A stretch of DNA of 64,000 nucleotides from Clostridiales bacterium (GTDB taxonomy: Bacteria; Bacillota; Clostridia; Lachnospirales; Lachnospiraceae), in the NCBI GenBank assembly GCA_021202925.1, contig JAJQCD010000001.1:35476-99475 (forward strand). Direction: 5' to 3'. The position numbers were made by a program, and so were the translations under genes. Every line of letters starts with the position of its first letter. Position 1 is the first letter of the stretch. The notes beneath the pieces are model-generated. The model made no database searches. It had not been told where the DNA came from and was given only the letters and a program-made list of their open reading frames with translations. Positions 25,327-33,233 of this stretch are shown here, piece after piece.

Positions 25327-26706
25327 ATGAAAGCGGATCTTCTGATTAAAAATGGAATGGTTTGGGACAATGGTGTCTTCACCCGGATGGACATCGCGGC
25401 AGCGGACGGAAAGATCGCTTTCTACGCTGCCGCGGGTACTCAGGAAGACGAAGATTTTGCGGAAGTGATCGACGCCAGAGGAGAGTATGTCCTGCCGGGC
25501 ATGATTGATTTTCACTGTCATATCCGGGAACCGGGCGTGGAGGAAAAAGAGGACTACACGAGCGGCACAAAAGCGGCGGCTCATGGAGGCGTCACGATGG
25601 TATGCGTCATGCCGAACAATCTGCAGCGGGGCATTGCTTCGCCGGAGGATTTCCAGGCGGCCATCGACTGTGGAAGCCGCGGGGCAGTCATTGATTACGT
25701 CCCGATTCCAAGCCCGCTGGCCTTTCGCCAGGGCAGTATCCCGAGGCTTTCGGAGATGGGCGCTTCTTATTTTAAAATCATGGAGATGAAATCGACAAAG
25801 GTTCCTCTGGAAGAGAACTTCCGCTGCGGCGATACTTATGTTCTGGATCAGTGCTTTGCCGAGGTGGCGAAAAGTGGAAAATATCTCTCCATTCATCCGA
25901 TGGATATGGACTGGTATCTGGGCAATGTAGCCGCCATCCAGTCGGAAGAGACGCCAAAGGATCTTGACCACGTGCTCTGCAGGCTTTACGGAGATGAGGA
26001 GATGTCGGCCGGAGCCTGGCAGCTGGCTTATTACTTCCGCAAAAATCACTGCAAATGGTTGGCTTTGCATACCTGGCATCCGGGATACATTGATCTGATC
26101 CGTCTCCTGAAGCGGGAGGGGCGGATGGATATTTTGTCCAGCTGTGAGATTCTGCCTTCCAGTATCCGGAATTTTGACGTGCTCTATGATCGGGCGGATC
26201 AGACGACGATTCCTCTCGGACACGCAGCAAAGCCGGACTGGGATCAGGTCTGGGCCGCTGTCAATGACGGCACCATAGATATCCTGGGAAGCGACCACTC
26301 CCCGCATCTTTCCTGCCATTATCATCCGCAGGACCCGTTTGCGTCCGCTCAGGGCGTCCCGGGCGAGGATTATTATGGAAATCTGCTCCTGGATGCCGTC
26401 AATGCCGGGAAGCTCAGCCTGGAACGGCTCGTGGAAGTGACCAGCGTGAACGGGGCAAGGGCCTTCGGCTGGAAGGAGAAGGGCACCAATGCCATCGGTA
26501 CGGATGCAGACTTTACGATCTGTGACCTGGAAAAAGAATGGACAGTGGATGAGTCTTATCCGATTTATTCTAAGCCGGGTCTGGATCCCCTGTATGGTCA
26601 GAAACTTAAGGGACGTGTGACACACACGATCGTCAGAGGAAAGGTTGTCATGGAGCATGACGTGATCAGGGCAGAGCCGGGATACGGGCGATTTGTCAGA
26701 CCCTGA
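25327..26706 (+). CDS. Dihydroorotase/hydantoinase-like amidohydrolase
   Basis: A 459-residue cyclic-amidase type enzyme: PGMIDFHCHIREPG (His63, His65), Lys150 (YFKIMEMK), His190 (SIHPMD), His248 (LHTWHPG) and Asp323 (GSDHSPHL). This full set of binuclear metal ligands is arranged as in dihydroorotase, allantoinase and D-hydantoinase. It is unlikely to be the pyrimidine-pathway enzyme, because no pyr genes are near. With the permease and the dipeptidase-like enzyme it suggests salvage of a cyclic or N-blocked amino-acid derivative. It is the last gene of the T-box operon. Confidence 0.85.
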   Translation: MKADLLIKNGMVWDNGVFTRMDIAAADGKIAFYAAAGTQEDEDFAEVIDARGEYVLPGMIDFHCHIREPGVEEKEDYTSGTKAAAHGGVTMVCVMPNNLQRGIASPEDFQAAIDCGSRGAVIDYVPIPSPLAFRQGSIPRLSEMGASYFKIMEMKSTKVPLEENFRCGDTYVLDQCFAEVAKSGKYLSIHPMDMDWYLGNVAAIQSEETPKDLDHVLCRLYGDEEMSAGAWQLAYYFRKNHCKWLALHTWHPGYIDLIRLLKREGRMDILSSCEILPSSIRNFDVLYDRADQTTIPLGHAAKPDWDQVWAAVNDGTIDILGSDHSPHLSCHYHPQDPFASAQGVPGEDYYGNLLLDAVNAGKLSLERLVEVTSVNGARAFGWKEKGTNAIGTDADFTICDLEKEWTVDESYPIYSKPGLDPLYGQKLKGRVTHTIVRGKVVMEHDVIRAEPGYGRFVRP

Positions 26707-26745
26707 ATGCCGGATTTTTTCCTGAAAGAAATTCCCAAGAAATTC

Positions 26746-26774
26746 TTGACACGTTTGGCGCCATGTTGTACAAT
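26746..26774 (+). promoter_or_regulatory. Promoter of rplM-rpsI
   Basis: TTGACA at 26746-26751, 17-base spacer, TACAAT at 26769-26774. Confidence 0.8.
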
Positions 26775-26780
26775 AATTTA

Positions 26781-26870
26781 CTGTGACGTTAAGTAGAAAT
26801 GCTGAAGCCAAAGCCCCGGAATAAGCATTTTACGTAAGGTTGATGATTGAAACAGGTGGTTTGACAGGAG
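26781..26870 (+). promoter_or_regulatory. Candidate L13 leader (autoregulatory mRNA structure)
   Basis: The leader between promoter and rplM folds into a stem GTAGAAATGCT (26793-26803) / AGCATTTTAC (26824-26833). Firmicutes carry an L13 leader motif at this place, thought to bind L13 for feedback control. Assignment rests on position and the stem, not on a covariance search. Confidence 0.5.
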
Positions 26871-26878
26871 GTTAACCA

Positions 26879-27307
26879 ATGAAGAGTTTTATGGCTAGTC
26901 CAGCGACGATTGAGAGAAAATGGTATGTAGTTGACGCTACAGGATATACATTAGGACGTTTGGCTTCAGAAGTAGCAAAAGTATTGAGAGGCAAGAACAA
27001 GCCGATTTTCACTCCGCATATGGATTGTGGTGATAACGTGATCGTTATCAATGCGGCGAAGGTAAAGGTGACTGGCAGGAAGCTGGATCAGAAGATCTAT
27101 TATCGCCATTCCGAGTATGTTGGCGGTATGAAGGAGACAACCTTGCGCGAGATGATGGCGAAGAAGCCGGAGCGCGTGGTGGAACTGGCAGTCAAGGGGA
27201 TGCTTCCGAAGGGATCTTTGGGAAACGACATGTACAAGAAGCTTCATGTATATGCGGGTCCGGAGCATGAGCATGCGGCTCAGAAACCTGAAGCTCTGGA
27301 ATTTTAA
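26879..27307 (+). CDS. rplM: 50S ribosomal protein L13
   Basis: A 142-residue protein with L13 hallmarks: [87 protein letters not shown]. It is an early 50S assembly protein. AGGAGG lies just upstream. It is cotranscribed with rpsI, 28 bases downstream. Confidence 0.97.
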   Translation: MKSFMASPATIERKWYVVDATGYTLGRLASEVAKVLRGKNKPIFTPHMDCGDNVIVINAAKVKVTGRKLDQKIYYRHSEYVGGMKETTLREMMAKKPERVVELAVKGMLPKGSLGNDMYKKLHVYAGPEHEHAAQKPEALEF

Positions 27308-27335
27308 TCAAAGGTACTGAAAGGAGGAAGTAATC

Positions 27336-27725
27336 ATGGCAACGAAATATTATGGAACAGGCAGAAGAAAGAAATCCATCGCAAGAGTTTATCTTGTACC
27401 GGGTAATGGAAATATCACAATTAACAAGAGAACGATTGATGAGTATCTCGGTCAGGAGACTTTGAAGCTCATCGTTCGTCAGCCTTTGGTTGCGACTGAG
27501 ACAGCCGACAAGTTTGACGTTCTGGTAAATGTTCGCGGCGGCGGTTTCTCCGGTCAGGCAGGAGCAATTCGCCATGGTATCTCAAGAGCACTGCTTCAGG
27601 CAGATGCGGAATATCGTCCGATTCTGAAAAAGGCTGGTTATCTGACGAGAGATCCGCGTATGAAAGAGAGAAAGAAATACGGTCTCAAAGCGGCTCGTCG
27701 CGCTCCGCAGTTTTCGAAGAGATAA
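27336..27725 (+). CDS. rpsI: 30S ribosomal protein S9
   Basis: A 129-residue protein: [21 protein letters not shown], the [20 protein letters not shown] segment and the basic tail [17 protein letters not shown] that reaches the P-site tRNA. It has the usual length for S9 and follows rplM in the standard order. Its last codons lie inside a large inverted repeat (27721-27873). Confidence 0.97.
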   Translation: MATKYYGTGRRKKSIARVYLVPGNGNITINKRTIDEYLGQETLKLIVRQPLVATETADKFDVLVNVRGGGFSGQAGAIRHGISRALLQADAEYRPILKKAGYLTRDPRMKERKKYGLKAARRAPQFSKR

Positions 27726-27873
27726 GGATTACTGCGAATACAGACAGACAAGAGACTCCGAATGCTTGCATTCAGGAGTCTTTTTGTTTGGCTGTATTCA
27801 TTGGAATGCAAGAAACGACCGAGATGGAACGAAGTGGAATCGAGGTTTTCTTGCATTCGCAGTAATCCTTATC
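27721..27873 (+). repeat. Nested inverted-repeat element at the rpsI 3' end, including a terminator
   Basis: Outer arms: a perfect 19-base repeat (27721-27739 with 27855-27873, GATAAGGATTACTGCGAAT and its complement). Inside is a terminator (AGACTCCGAATGC / GCATTCAGGAGTCT then TTTTTG, 27753-27786) and a second pair GAATGCAAGAAA (27804-27815) / TTTCTTGCATTC (27847-27858). The outer arm includes the rpsI stop codon. Confidence 0.8.
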
Positions 27874-27908
27874 GGAGAATAATCGACTCAAAAAGAAATG
27901 GCTTAAAT

Positions 27909-27948
27909 GCCCGGGAATCCTTTATTTTCAAGGCTTTCCGGGCTTTTT
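27909..27948 (+). terminator. Terminator-like hairpin downstream of rpsI
   Basis: GCCCGG-N4-CCTT ... AAGG-N4-CCGGGC followed by TTTTTC. No gene that it would close is visible, so it may be a remnant of a lost gene or a backup terminator. Confidence 0.6.
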
Positions 27949-28019
27949 CTTTGCTCAAAAATCGTTTGTCGGCGCTGTCCTGATTTGTCCTGATCTGATA
28001 TCGTTTGTCCTAAAAAATA

Positions 28020-28081
28020 CTGTTAATGAGGTGGTCAAATTGAAAAAATCGAGGGAAAACTGTTAATTTAGTGGTCAAATT
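28020..28081 (+). repeat. Tandem 22-base direct repeats, possible mobile-element end
   Basis: CTGTTAAT-N2-AGTGGTCAAATT type units at 28020-28041 (GAGGTGG variant) and 28060-28081 (TTAGTGG variant), period 40, differing at about three positions. ATCGTTTGTC is also repeated just upstream (27961 and 28000). This resembles the multiple end repeats of IS21-like transposons, but no transposase is present. The rest of 27949-28404 contains no convincing gene. Confidence 0.45.
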
Positions 28082-28404
28082 CAGCGCCTCCAGGAGGGCC
28101 TTTCAGGGAGGATTTTTGCTTCGGATTTTCAGGGCGGATGACTTGCTTTATTCCCGCGAAGCGGATACCAATACCTCTATGCTTACATCGTAAACAAGGT
28201 TCCGGTACCGGAGTACAACGTGTCATTCATCGTCACACCGCTATAACTCAAATAGCGGGATTAGACATTCAAATATTAAAGTTGAATATCCCAAAAGATC
28301 AGAGTAGAATAGATACACTGGTCATGGATAGATTCCAATTCGCATTCTACGGGTAGAGAGTTTACACACCGGGCTGGAATACGAAATTAAGGAAGGGATA
28401 TTCT

Positions 28405-30480
28405 ATGTCAGCTGAGACAAATAACTATCTTGAAACGGAGAGCCTGGGAAGGCTCATGCGAAAATATGCGTTTCCCTGTGTGATCTCCATGCTGGTAGCG
28501 GCACTTTACAATATTGTCGACCAGATTTTTATCGCAAACGCATCATACCTCGGTTCATATGGAAATGCAGCCAACACGGTCGTTTTTCCGATGACGGTGG
28601 TTGCCATAGCCATTGCTGTCATGATCGGGGATGGATGCTGTACATTTGTCAGTATCAGCCTTGGAAGCAAAAAAAGTGATGATGCCGCAAGCGGTGTCGG
28701 AAACGCTGTGGTTTCTGTTCTGGCAGTGAGCCTTGCTCTTACAGCAGTTTATCTTCTGTTTCAGGAACCGATTCTTCGTATGTTCGGTGCGGATGTGAAC
28801 GAAGAAACATTCCGGCTCTCGAAGGAGTATTTTTTCTGGATCACGTTAGGGATCCCGTTTTATATGTTCGGGCAGGCTTTAAACCCCATCATACGTTCTG
28901 ACGGCAGTCCGCACTTTGCGATGTTGACATTGTTGATGGGCGCTGCCTTTAACATTATTTTTGATCCGATCTGTATCTATGTTCTGAAATGGGGGATGAT
29001 GGGAGCCGCCGTTGCTACCATCGGCGGTCAGATTCTATCTGCAGTTATGGCGGCTCTGTACCTTTTCAGAATGAAGGCAACCCCATTAAACAAAAGCTGC
29101 TTGCGTTTTCAGCCAGGGCTTGTAAGGCAAATCCTGACTCTGGGTTTTGCGAGCTTCCTCTCACAGTTCTCTATCGTGCTCTCTATGGCTGCAACGATCA
29201 ATATGGCTGTGAAATATGGCGCGATGGATTCTGTATTCGGGCAGACGGAATATGCCCAGATTCCAACCGCGATTGCGGGGATTGTGTCGAAATTTTTCCA
29301 GATTATTATTTCCATTTCTGCCGGTCTGGCTGCCGGGTGTATTCCGATTGCCGGATACAACATCGGTGCAAAGCGCAATGACCGTGTCCTGGGGCTGATG
29401 AAACGGCTGATGGCGTGTGAAGCATTACTGGGTCTGGTTTCGTCAGTCATTTTCCTGCTGTTCCCCAGCCAGCTTATGCTGATTTTCGGTTCAGAAAAAG
29501 AAAGCATTTATTATACACAGTTTGCGGTATGGTTCATCCGCGGACAGCTTTGCCTGCTTCCTCTCGCGTGCCTGAATAAGGGCAGCTTTATTTTCCTGCA
29601 GTCGCTTGGGAAGGCAAAGGAATCTTCTGTTCTGTCCGTGGCCCGTGAGTTTGTATTTGGCGTTGGCTTTGCGCTGCTGCTTCCCATGTTCTGGGGACTT
29701 TATGCCCTGCCGTTCTTTATGCCGACTGCCGACACTGTGACTTTTATTGCCGTTGCAGTTGTACTTCTGCGGATAAAGAAAGAACTGGAAAATCCGGCTG
29801 TAGGGAATGACAAAGTATGTGAAACCGGGGAATTCATTCCCTCTGCGGAGCCTGCACGGACAGATTATATCATTACGATTGGGCGCTCCTACGGCTCCGG
29901 CGGCCGCTCTGTTGGAAAGCTGCTTGCAGAAAAATTAAACATTCCCTGTTATGATGCGGCGTTACTGGAAGAAACAGCGAAGCGTTCCGGATTAAACCGG
30001 AAGTATCTTGCAAGCATGGATGAAAAATCTCTGGGAACAAACGGACTATATCAATATATGGGATTCAATTTCGGACATGACTCTGCCCTTGAAAATCTGG
30101 CGAATCAGGCGCAGCAGGAAGTGATAAAGATGATCACCGGGCAGGGGCCATGTATTATCATAGGCCGTCGGGCCGACCGGGTTCTTCATGATACAGAGAA
30201 GATATTGACTGTCTTTATTACAGCATCCGTTGAATCAAGAGCCAGACGGGTATCTGAGCGGGACGGAATCTCTCCTGCCGAGAGCAGGCAGAAAATTGAG
30301 AAGGTCGACCGGGAAAGAGCCGCCTATTACAATCAGTATTCTGATTCCACGTGGGGGTTCGCGAGTACATATGACATCTGCCTCGATACTGATAAATTAG
30401 GAATTGAAGGAGCGGTGAAAGTAATACTGGAAGTGCTTGGGCAGGCCACGATCGGCACCGGAAAGGAAGGAACAGTGTAA
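28405..30480 (+). CDS. MATE transporter fused to a cytidylate-kinase-like domain
   Basis: A 691-residue protein behind GGAAGGG. Residues 1-465 form a MATE transporter with about 12 helices (LVAALYNIVDQIFIANASYLGSYGNAANTVVFP, KWGMMGAAVATIGGQIL, AAGCIPIAGYNIGAKRNDRVLGLMKRL). After a roughly 20-residue linker, residues about 488-690 match the cytidylate-kinase-2 family: P-loop-like TIGRSYGSGGRSVGKLLAEKL, CIIIGRRADRVL, RARRVSERDGIS and YYNQYSDSTWG. There is no stop or frameshift in between. The kinase part would lie in the cytosol. It is followed by a lipoprotein gene three bases downstream. Confidence 0.87.
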   Translation: MSAETNNYLETESLGRLMRKYAFPCVISMLVAALYNIVDQIFIANASYLGSYGNAANTVVFPMTVVAIAIAVMIGDGCCTFVSISLGSKKSDDAASGVGNAVVSVLAVSLALTAVYLLFQEPILRMFGADVNEETFRLSKEYFFWITLGIPFYMFGQALNPIIRSDGSPHFAMLTLLMGAAFNIIFDPICIYVLKWGMMGAAVATIGGQILSAVMAALYLFRMKATPLNKSCLRFQPGLVRQILTLGFASFLSQFSIVLSMAATINMAVKYGAMDSVFGQTEYAQIPTAIAGIVSKFFQIIISISAGLAAGCIPIAGYNIGAKRNDRVLGLMKRLMACEALLGLVSSVIFLLFPSQLMLIFGSEKESIYYTQFAVWFIRGQLCLLPLACLNKGSFIFLQSLGKAKESSVLSVAREFVFGVGFALLLPMFWGLYALPFFMPTADTVTFIAVAVVLLRIKKELENPAVGNDKVCETGEFIPSAEPARTDYIITIGRSYGSGGRSVGKLLAEKLNIPCYDAALLEETAKRSGLNRKYLASMDEKSLGTNGLYQYMGFNFGHDSALENLANQAQQEVIKMITGQGPCIIIGRRADRVLHDTEKILTVFITASVESRARRVSERDGISPAESRQKIEKVDRERAAYYNQYSDSTWGFASTYDICLDTDKLGIEGAVKVILEVLGQATIGTGKEGTV

Positions 30481-30483
30481 GTG

Positions 30484-31281
30484 ATGAAAAAAATAACGTT
30501 TTTCTTTATATATTTCGCCGTCTTGCTCTCTCTTACAGCCTGCGGAGAGGCTTCAGCAAGCACAGCATCCGTAATAACTGATTCAGGAGAAACTGTTCAA
30601 AGCACGGAGACAACGGGTTCCGGAAGCCGGGATGCGGGCACAACTTCTGTTGAGGCAGTCCGGAATACCGAATCAGCAACGGATAATGAACAGATTAATC
30701 AGGAATTTATGGATATTGAGATAGAGCTGACAACCGGGACAATCAAAATTTATTCCGGCGATGCGTTTTCTCTGACATATGACGGAGGCAAAGCTGCGAA
30801 ATATTCCATAACGGACAGTACTCTGTACATTCCGGTTCAAAATGCCGGTGAACTGATTCTGACACTGCCGGATGAGTATACTTTTGATACAGTTATCATT
30901 TCTGTCGATCAGGGACATCTTTATATGGAGGGTTCCTTTTATATAAAAGACCTGAATTTTAACCTGGGCGAAGGAGAGGCAACGCTGGAAAAAGTATTCG
31001 TTTCTGAAAGCAGCGTGATCAATGTAAAGCGTGGCTCGGCTTTCCTTTACGGAACTCTGTCCAAAACTGTGGAAGCACAGTGTAAGGAAGGGAAGATACA
31101 GATGCATGGGGATGGTCAGCAGACAGACTACAATTACAATCTGGAGTTATCCGATGCAGATGTGCAGATTGAAGATGAAAATTATCACGGAACGCTTCAA
31201 AAAACGATTGATAACGGAGCAGAGGATACGATAAATCTTTCCTGTACAAAAGGCGAGATTTCAGTTGAATTTGAACATTAA
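30484..31281 (+). CDS. Lipoprotein with DUF4097-like beta-strand domain
   Basis: A 265-residue protein with a lipoprotein signal (FFFIYFAVLLSLTAC, lipobox Cys20), a Ser/Thr/Glu-rich spacer and a repetitive beta-strand domain (IEIELTTGTIKIYSGDAFSLTYDG ... GELILTLPDEYTFDTVIISVDQGHLYMEG), similar to DUF4097 putative adhesins. It is anchored on the outer face of the membrane. ATG 30484 is preferred to the adjacent GTG 30481. It likely forms one transcript with the MATE-kinase fusion. The role is unknown. Confidence 0.7.
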   Translation: MKKITFFFIYFAVLLSLTACGEASASTASVITDSGETVQSTETTGSGSRDAGTTSVEAVRNTESATDNEQINQEFMDIEIELTTGTIKIYSGDAFSLTYDGGKAAKYSITDSTLYIPVQNAGELILTLPDEYTFDTVIISVDQGHLYMEGSFYIKDLNFNLGEGEATLEKVFVSESSVINVKRGSAFLYGTLSKTVEAQCKEGKIQMHGDGQQTDYNYNLELSDADVQIEDENYHGTLQKTIDNGAEDTINLSCTKGEISVEFEH

Positions 31282-31284
31282 TTG

Positions 31285-31320
31285 TGTATAGGGAGTGTAA
31301 CGCTCCCTATACATTCTTAA
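31285..31320 (+). terminator. Hairpin after the DUF4097-like lipoprotein gene
   Basis: TGTATAGGGAG pairs perfectly with CTCCCTATACA, followed by TTCTT. The T-run is weak but the stem is strong. Confidence 0.6.
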
Positions 31321-31380
31321 GGAATTCCCTGTCGGATGCATGATGGATGCTGATGCTACATTGAGTCCGTTTAGGTTATT

Positions 31381-31506
31381 TCAACTGCAGGCCATGGTGC
31401 CCCATGCGGCGTTCATGACATCCACGCTTCCATCTTCATTGTAGGTCGCTATCATCAGCACCGGCATTGGAAAAATGGCTTCTGTCGTCTTAATATTTTT
31501 TCTCAT
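31381..31506 (-). pseudogene. Truncated flavin reductase (N-terminal 41 codons)
   Basis: Minus strand, strong RBS AGGAGGAG then ATG at 31506. The frame reads IKTTEAIFPMPVLMIATYNE, then VDVMNAAWGTMACS and a TGA. This is the start of FMN-binding flavin reductase/flavoredoxin proteins (PMPVLMIAT..., DVMNAAWGT). The remaining roughly 150 residues are missing and 31314-31380 shows no match. It is divergent from an hxlR gene, a common pairing. Confidence 0.75.
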
Positions 31507-31609
31507 GATGTGCTCCTCCTGTGATTTCTGTTTTTTCAGGCATAAAAGTCTCTGTATCCTTCTTGTCCTGAAGCTGAATATATGATAACATGGTACAAAC
31601 AGACATACA

Positions 31610-31635
31610 AGTACCTACATTTTTGTAAGGTACTT
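31610..31635 (+). promoter_or_regulatory. Palindromic operator upstream of hxlR-type gene
   Basis: AAGTACCT-N10-AGGTACTT, an 8-base perfect inverted repeat between the truncated flavin reductase and the HxlR gene. It is a likely binding site for the HxlR dimer. Confidence 0.6.
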
Positions 31636-31650
31636 ATCCGGAGGTTAGCT

Positions 31651-31980
31651 ATGGAAAGAAAACGGATTGAAGATGCGAAATTTGAGGATACCGGTTACAG
31701 CTATACGCTCTCGCTCATTTCAGGCAAATACAAACCGGTTATTCTCTACTGTCTGATGGAATATGAGCCGGTGCGTTTCAACGAAATGCAGAGATATATT
31801 AAAGTTGCGGACAGAACGCTGAGCGCGAACTTAAAAGAGCTGGAAGCGGATGACCTCATCATCCGAAATGTTTATCCGCAAATTCCTCCGAAAGTGGAAT
31901 ACTCCCTGACGGAAAGAGGCCATTCTCTTGTCCAGGTACTGGATCAGTTATGCGACTGGGGAAATCGGAACAGAAAATAA
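31651..31980 (+). CDS. HxlR-family winged-helix regulator
   Basis: A 109-residue protein with the HxlR pattern: YTLSLISGKYKPVILYCLMEYEPVRFNEMQRYI, ADRTLSANLKELEADDLIIRNVYPQIPPKVEYSLTERG. The family senses redox or aldehyde stress and usually controls a divergent oxidoreductase. ATG 31651 follows GGAGG; the longer frame from 31582 runs through the operator and is rejected. Its divergent target here has been truncated. The macrodomain gene starts 23 bases downstream. Confidence 0.88.
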   Translation: MERKRIEDAKFEDTGYSYTLSLISGKYKPVILYCLMEYEPVRFNEMQRYIKVADRTLSANLKELEADDLIIRNVYPQIPPKVEYSLTERGHSLVQVLDQLCDWGNRNRK

Positions 31981-32003
31981 TGCAGGAAGCGAGGTGATTA
32001 CCT

Positions 32004-33128
32004 GTGCCATTTAAAATTATCCGAAACGACATCACAAAAGTAAAAGCAGACGCCATTGTAAACACGGCCAATCCGCATCCGACCTATGCAGCCGGGACAG
32101 ACGCGGCTATTTATAAGGCTGCCGGCGCGGAACTTCTGCTGGCAGAGCGGAAAAAAATCGGACAGATCGAGCGTGGTCAGGTGGCGGTAACTTCCGCTTT
32201 TGCACTTCCTGCGAAATACATTATCCATACCGTCGGACCGGCCTGGATAGACGGAAAACATGGAGAATTTGATATTCTCTCGGACTGTTATGAAAATTCC
32301 CTTGCAAAAGCCGTAGAGCTTCAATGTGACAGCATCGCCTTTCCGCTGATCGCGACGGGTGTGTATGGTTTTCCGAAAGACCGGGCACTGCAGATTGCCG
32401 TTTCTGTCATCAGCCGTTTTCTGCTGTCGCATGATATGCAGGTGATTCTGGTTGTCTTTGACCGGCATTCGTTTGAACTGTCCGGAAAGCTGTTCCAGGA
32501 TGTAGATGATTTCATAGATGAAAGCTATGTCGCGAGGCAGCGAAAGGAAGAATACTTATACTCGGACCAGTCTTACAACGGGGAAGCAGATACAACAGAA
32601 ATAATGGAACGCAGCAGACGGCTGCGCTTGGCTGAAAGCCGCAAGGTTTTAAGTGACTCTGATCAGTCTGGACCGGAGATGATGGAGTCCATTACCTGCT
32701 CTGAATCCGAACCGCTCTATTCTCTGAAAATGTCCGCGTCAATCTCAATGTCTCCGGAAATGAGCCTGGATGACGCGCTGGGAAATGTCGGGGAAACCTT
32801 TCAGCAGAGACTGCTTCATCTGATTGATGAAAGAGGTCTGACGGATGTGGACGTTTATAAGCGCGCCAATATGGATCGGAAGCTGTTCTCCAAAATCCGA
32901 TGCAATGAGAATTACAAACCAAAAAAGAAAACGGCTCTCGCCCTCGCGATTGCCCTGAAACTGAATCTCGACGATACGGTTGATCTGTTGAAGCGCGCCG
33001 AGCTGGCGCTTTCTCCCAGCAGCAAGTCTGATCTGATCATCGAATATTTTATCAGCCGACAGGAGTATGATATCTACAGTATCAATCTGGCACTGTTTGA
33101 ACATGGTCAGCCCATTCTGGGAGAATAA
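32004..33128 (+). CDS. Macrodomain protein with C-terminal helical (HTH-like) domain
   Basis: A 374-residue protein. Residues 1-150 are a macrodomain (ADP-ribose binding/hydrolysis): IRNDITKVKADAIVNTANPHP, GTDAAIYKAAG, YIIHTVGPAW, FPLIATGVYGFPKDRAL. Residues about 265-374 form an all-helical module with a repressor-like look (FQQRLLHLIDERGLTDVDVYKRANMDRKLFSKIRCNENYKP). A polar linker joins the two. It starts at GTG 32004 behind GAGGTGA. It lies between HxlR and an ADP-ribosylglycohydrolase, which suggests removal of ADP-ribose from proteins or metabolites. A terminator follows. Confidence 0.85.
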   Translation: MPFKIIRNDITKVKADAIVNTANPHPTYAAGTDAAIYKAAGAELLLAERKKIGQIERGQVAVTSAFALPAKYIIHTVGPAWIDGKHGEFDILSDCYENSLAKAVELQCDSIAFPLIATGVYGFPKDRALQIAVSVISRFLLSHDMQVILVVFDRHSFELSGKLFQDVDDFIDESYVARQRKEEYLYSDQSYNGEADTTEIMERSRRLRLAESRKVLSDSDQSGPEMMESITCSESEPLYSLKMSASISMSPEMSLDDALGNVGETFQQRLLHLIDERGLTDVDVYKRANMDRKLFSKIRCNENYKPKKKTALALAIALKLNLDDTVDLLKRAELALSPSSKSDLIIEYFISRQEYDIYSINLALFEHGQPILGE

Positions 33129-33143
33129 CCATATTGAATTTCT

Positions 33144-33187
33144 AAGGAAGTGGATTTGTCGCTTTTCAGACGACCACTTCCTTTTTG
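33144..33187 (+). terminator. Intrinsic terminator after the macrodomain gene
   Basis: AAGGAAGTGG ... CCACTTCCTT stem with inner GTCG/CGAC-like pairing, ending in TTTTT. Confidence 0.85.
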
Positions 33188-33233
33188 CTTTCTGATAAAC
33201 TGACATCATCAAAGAACAGGGAGGTACTACGAA

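Noticed and set aside
24751..26811. 686-codon open frame on the minus strand across the amidohydrolases
   Set aside because: It is the antisense shadow of two strong enzyme genes; its composition (His/Arg/Cys-rich, no domain) is not protein-like.
27960..28081. Small CRISPR-like array
   Set aside because: Only two imperfect units with a spacer of about 18 bases, no cas genes and no palindromic repeat.
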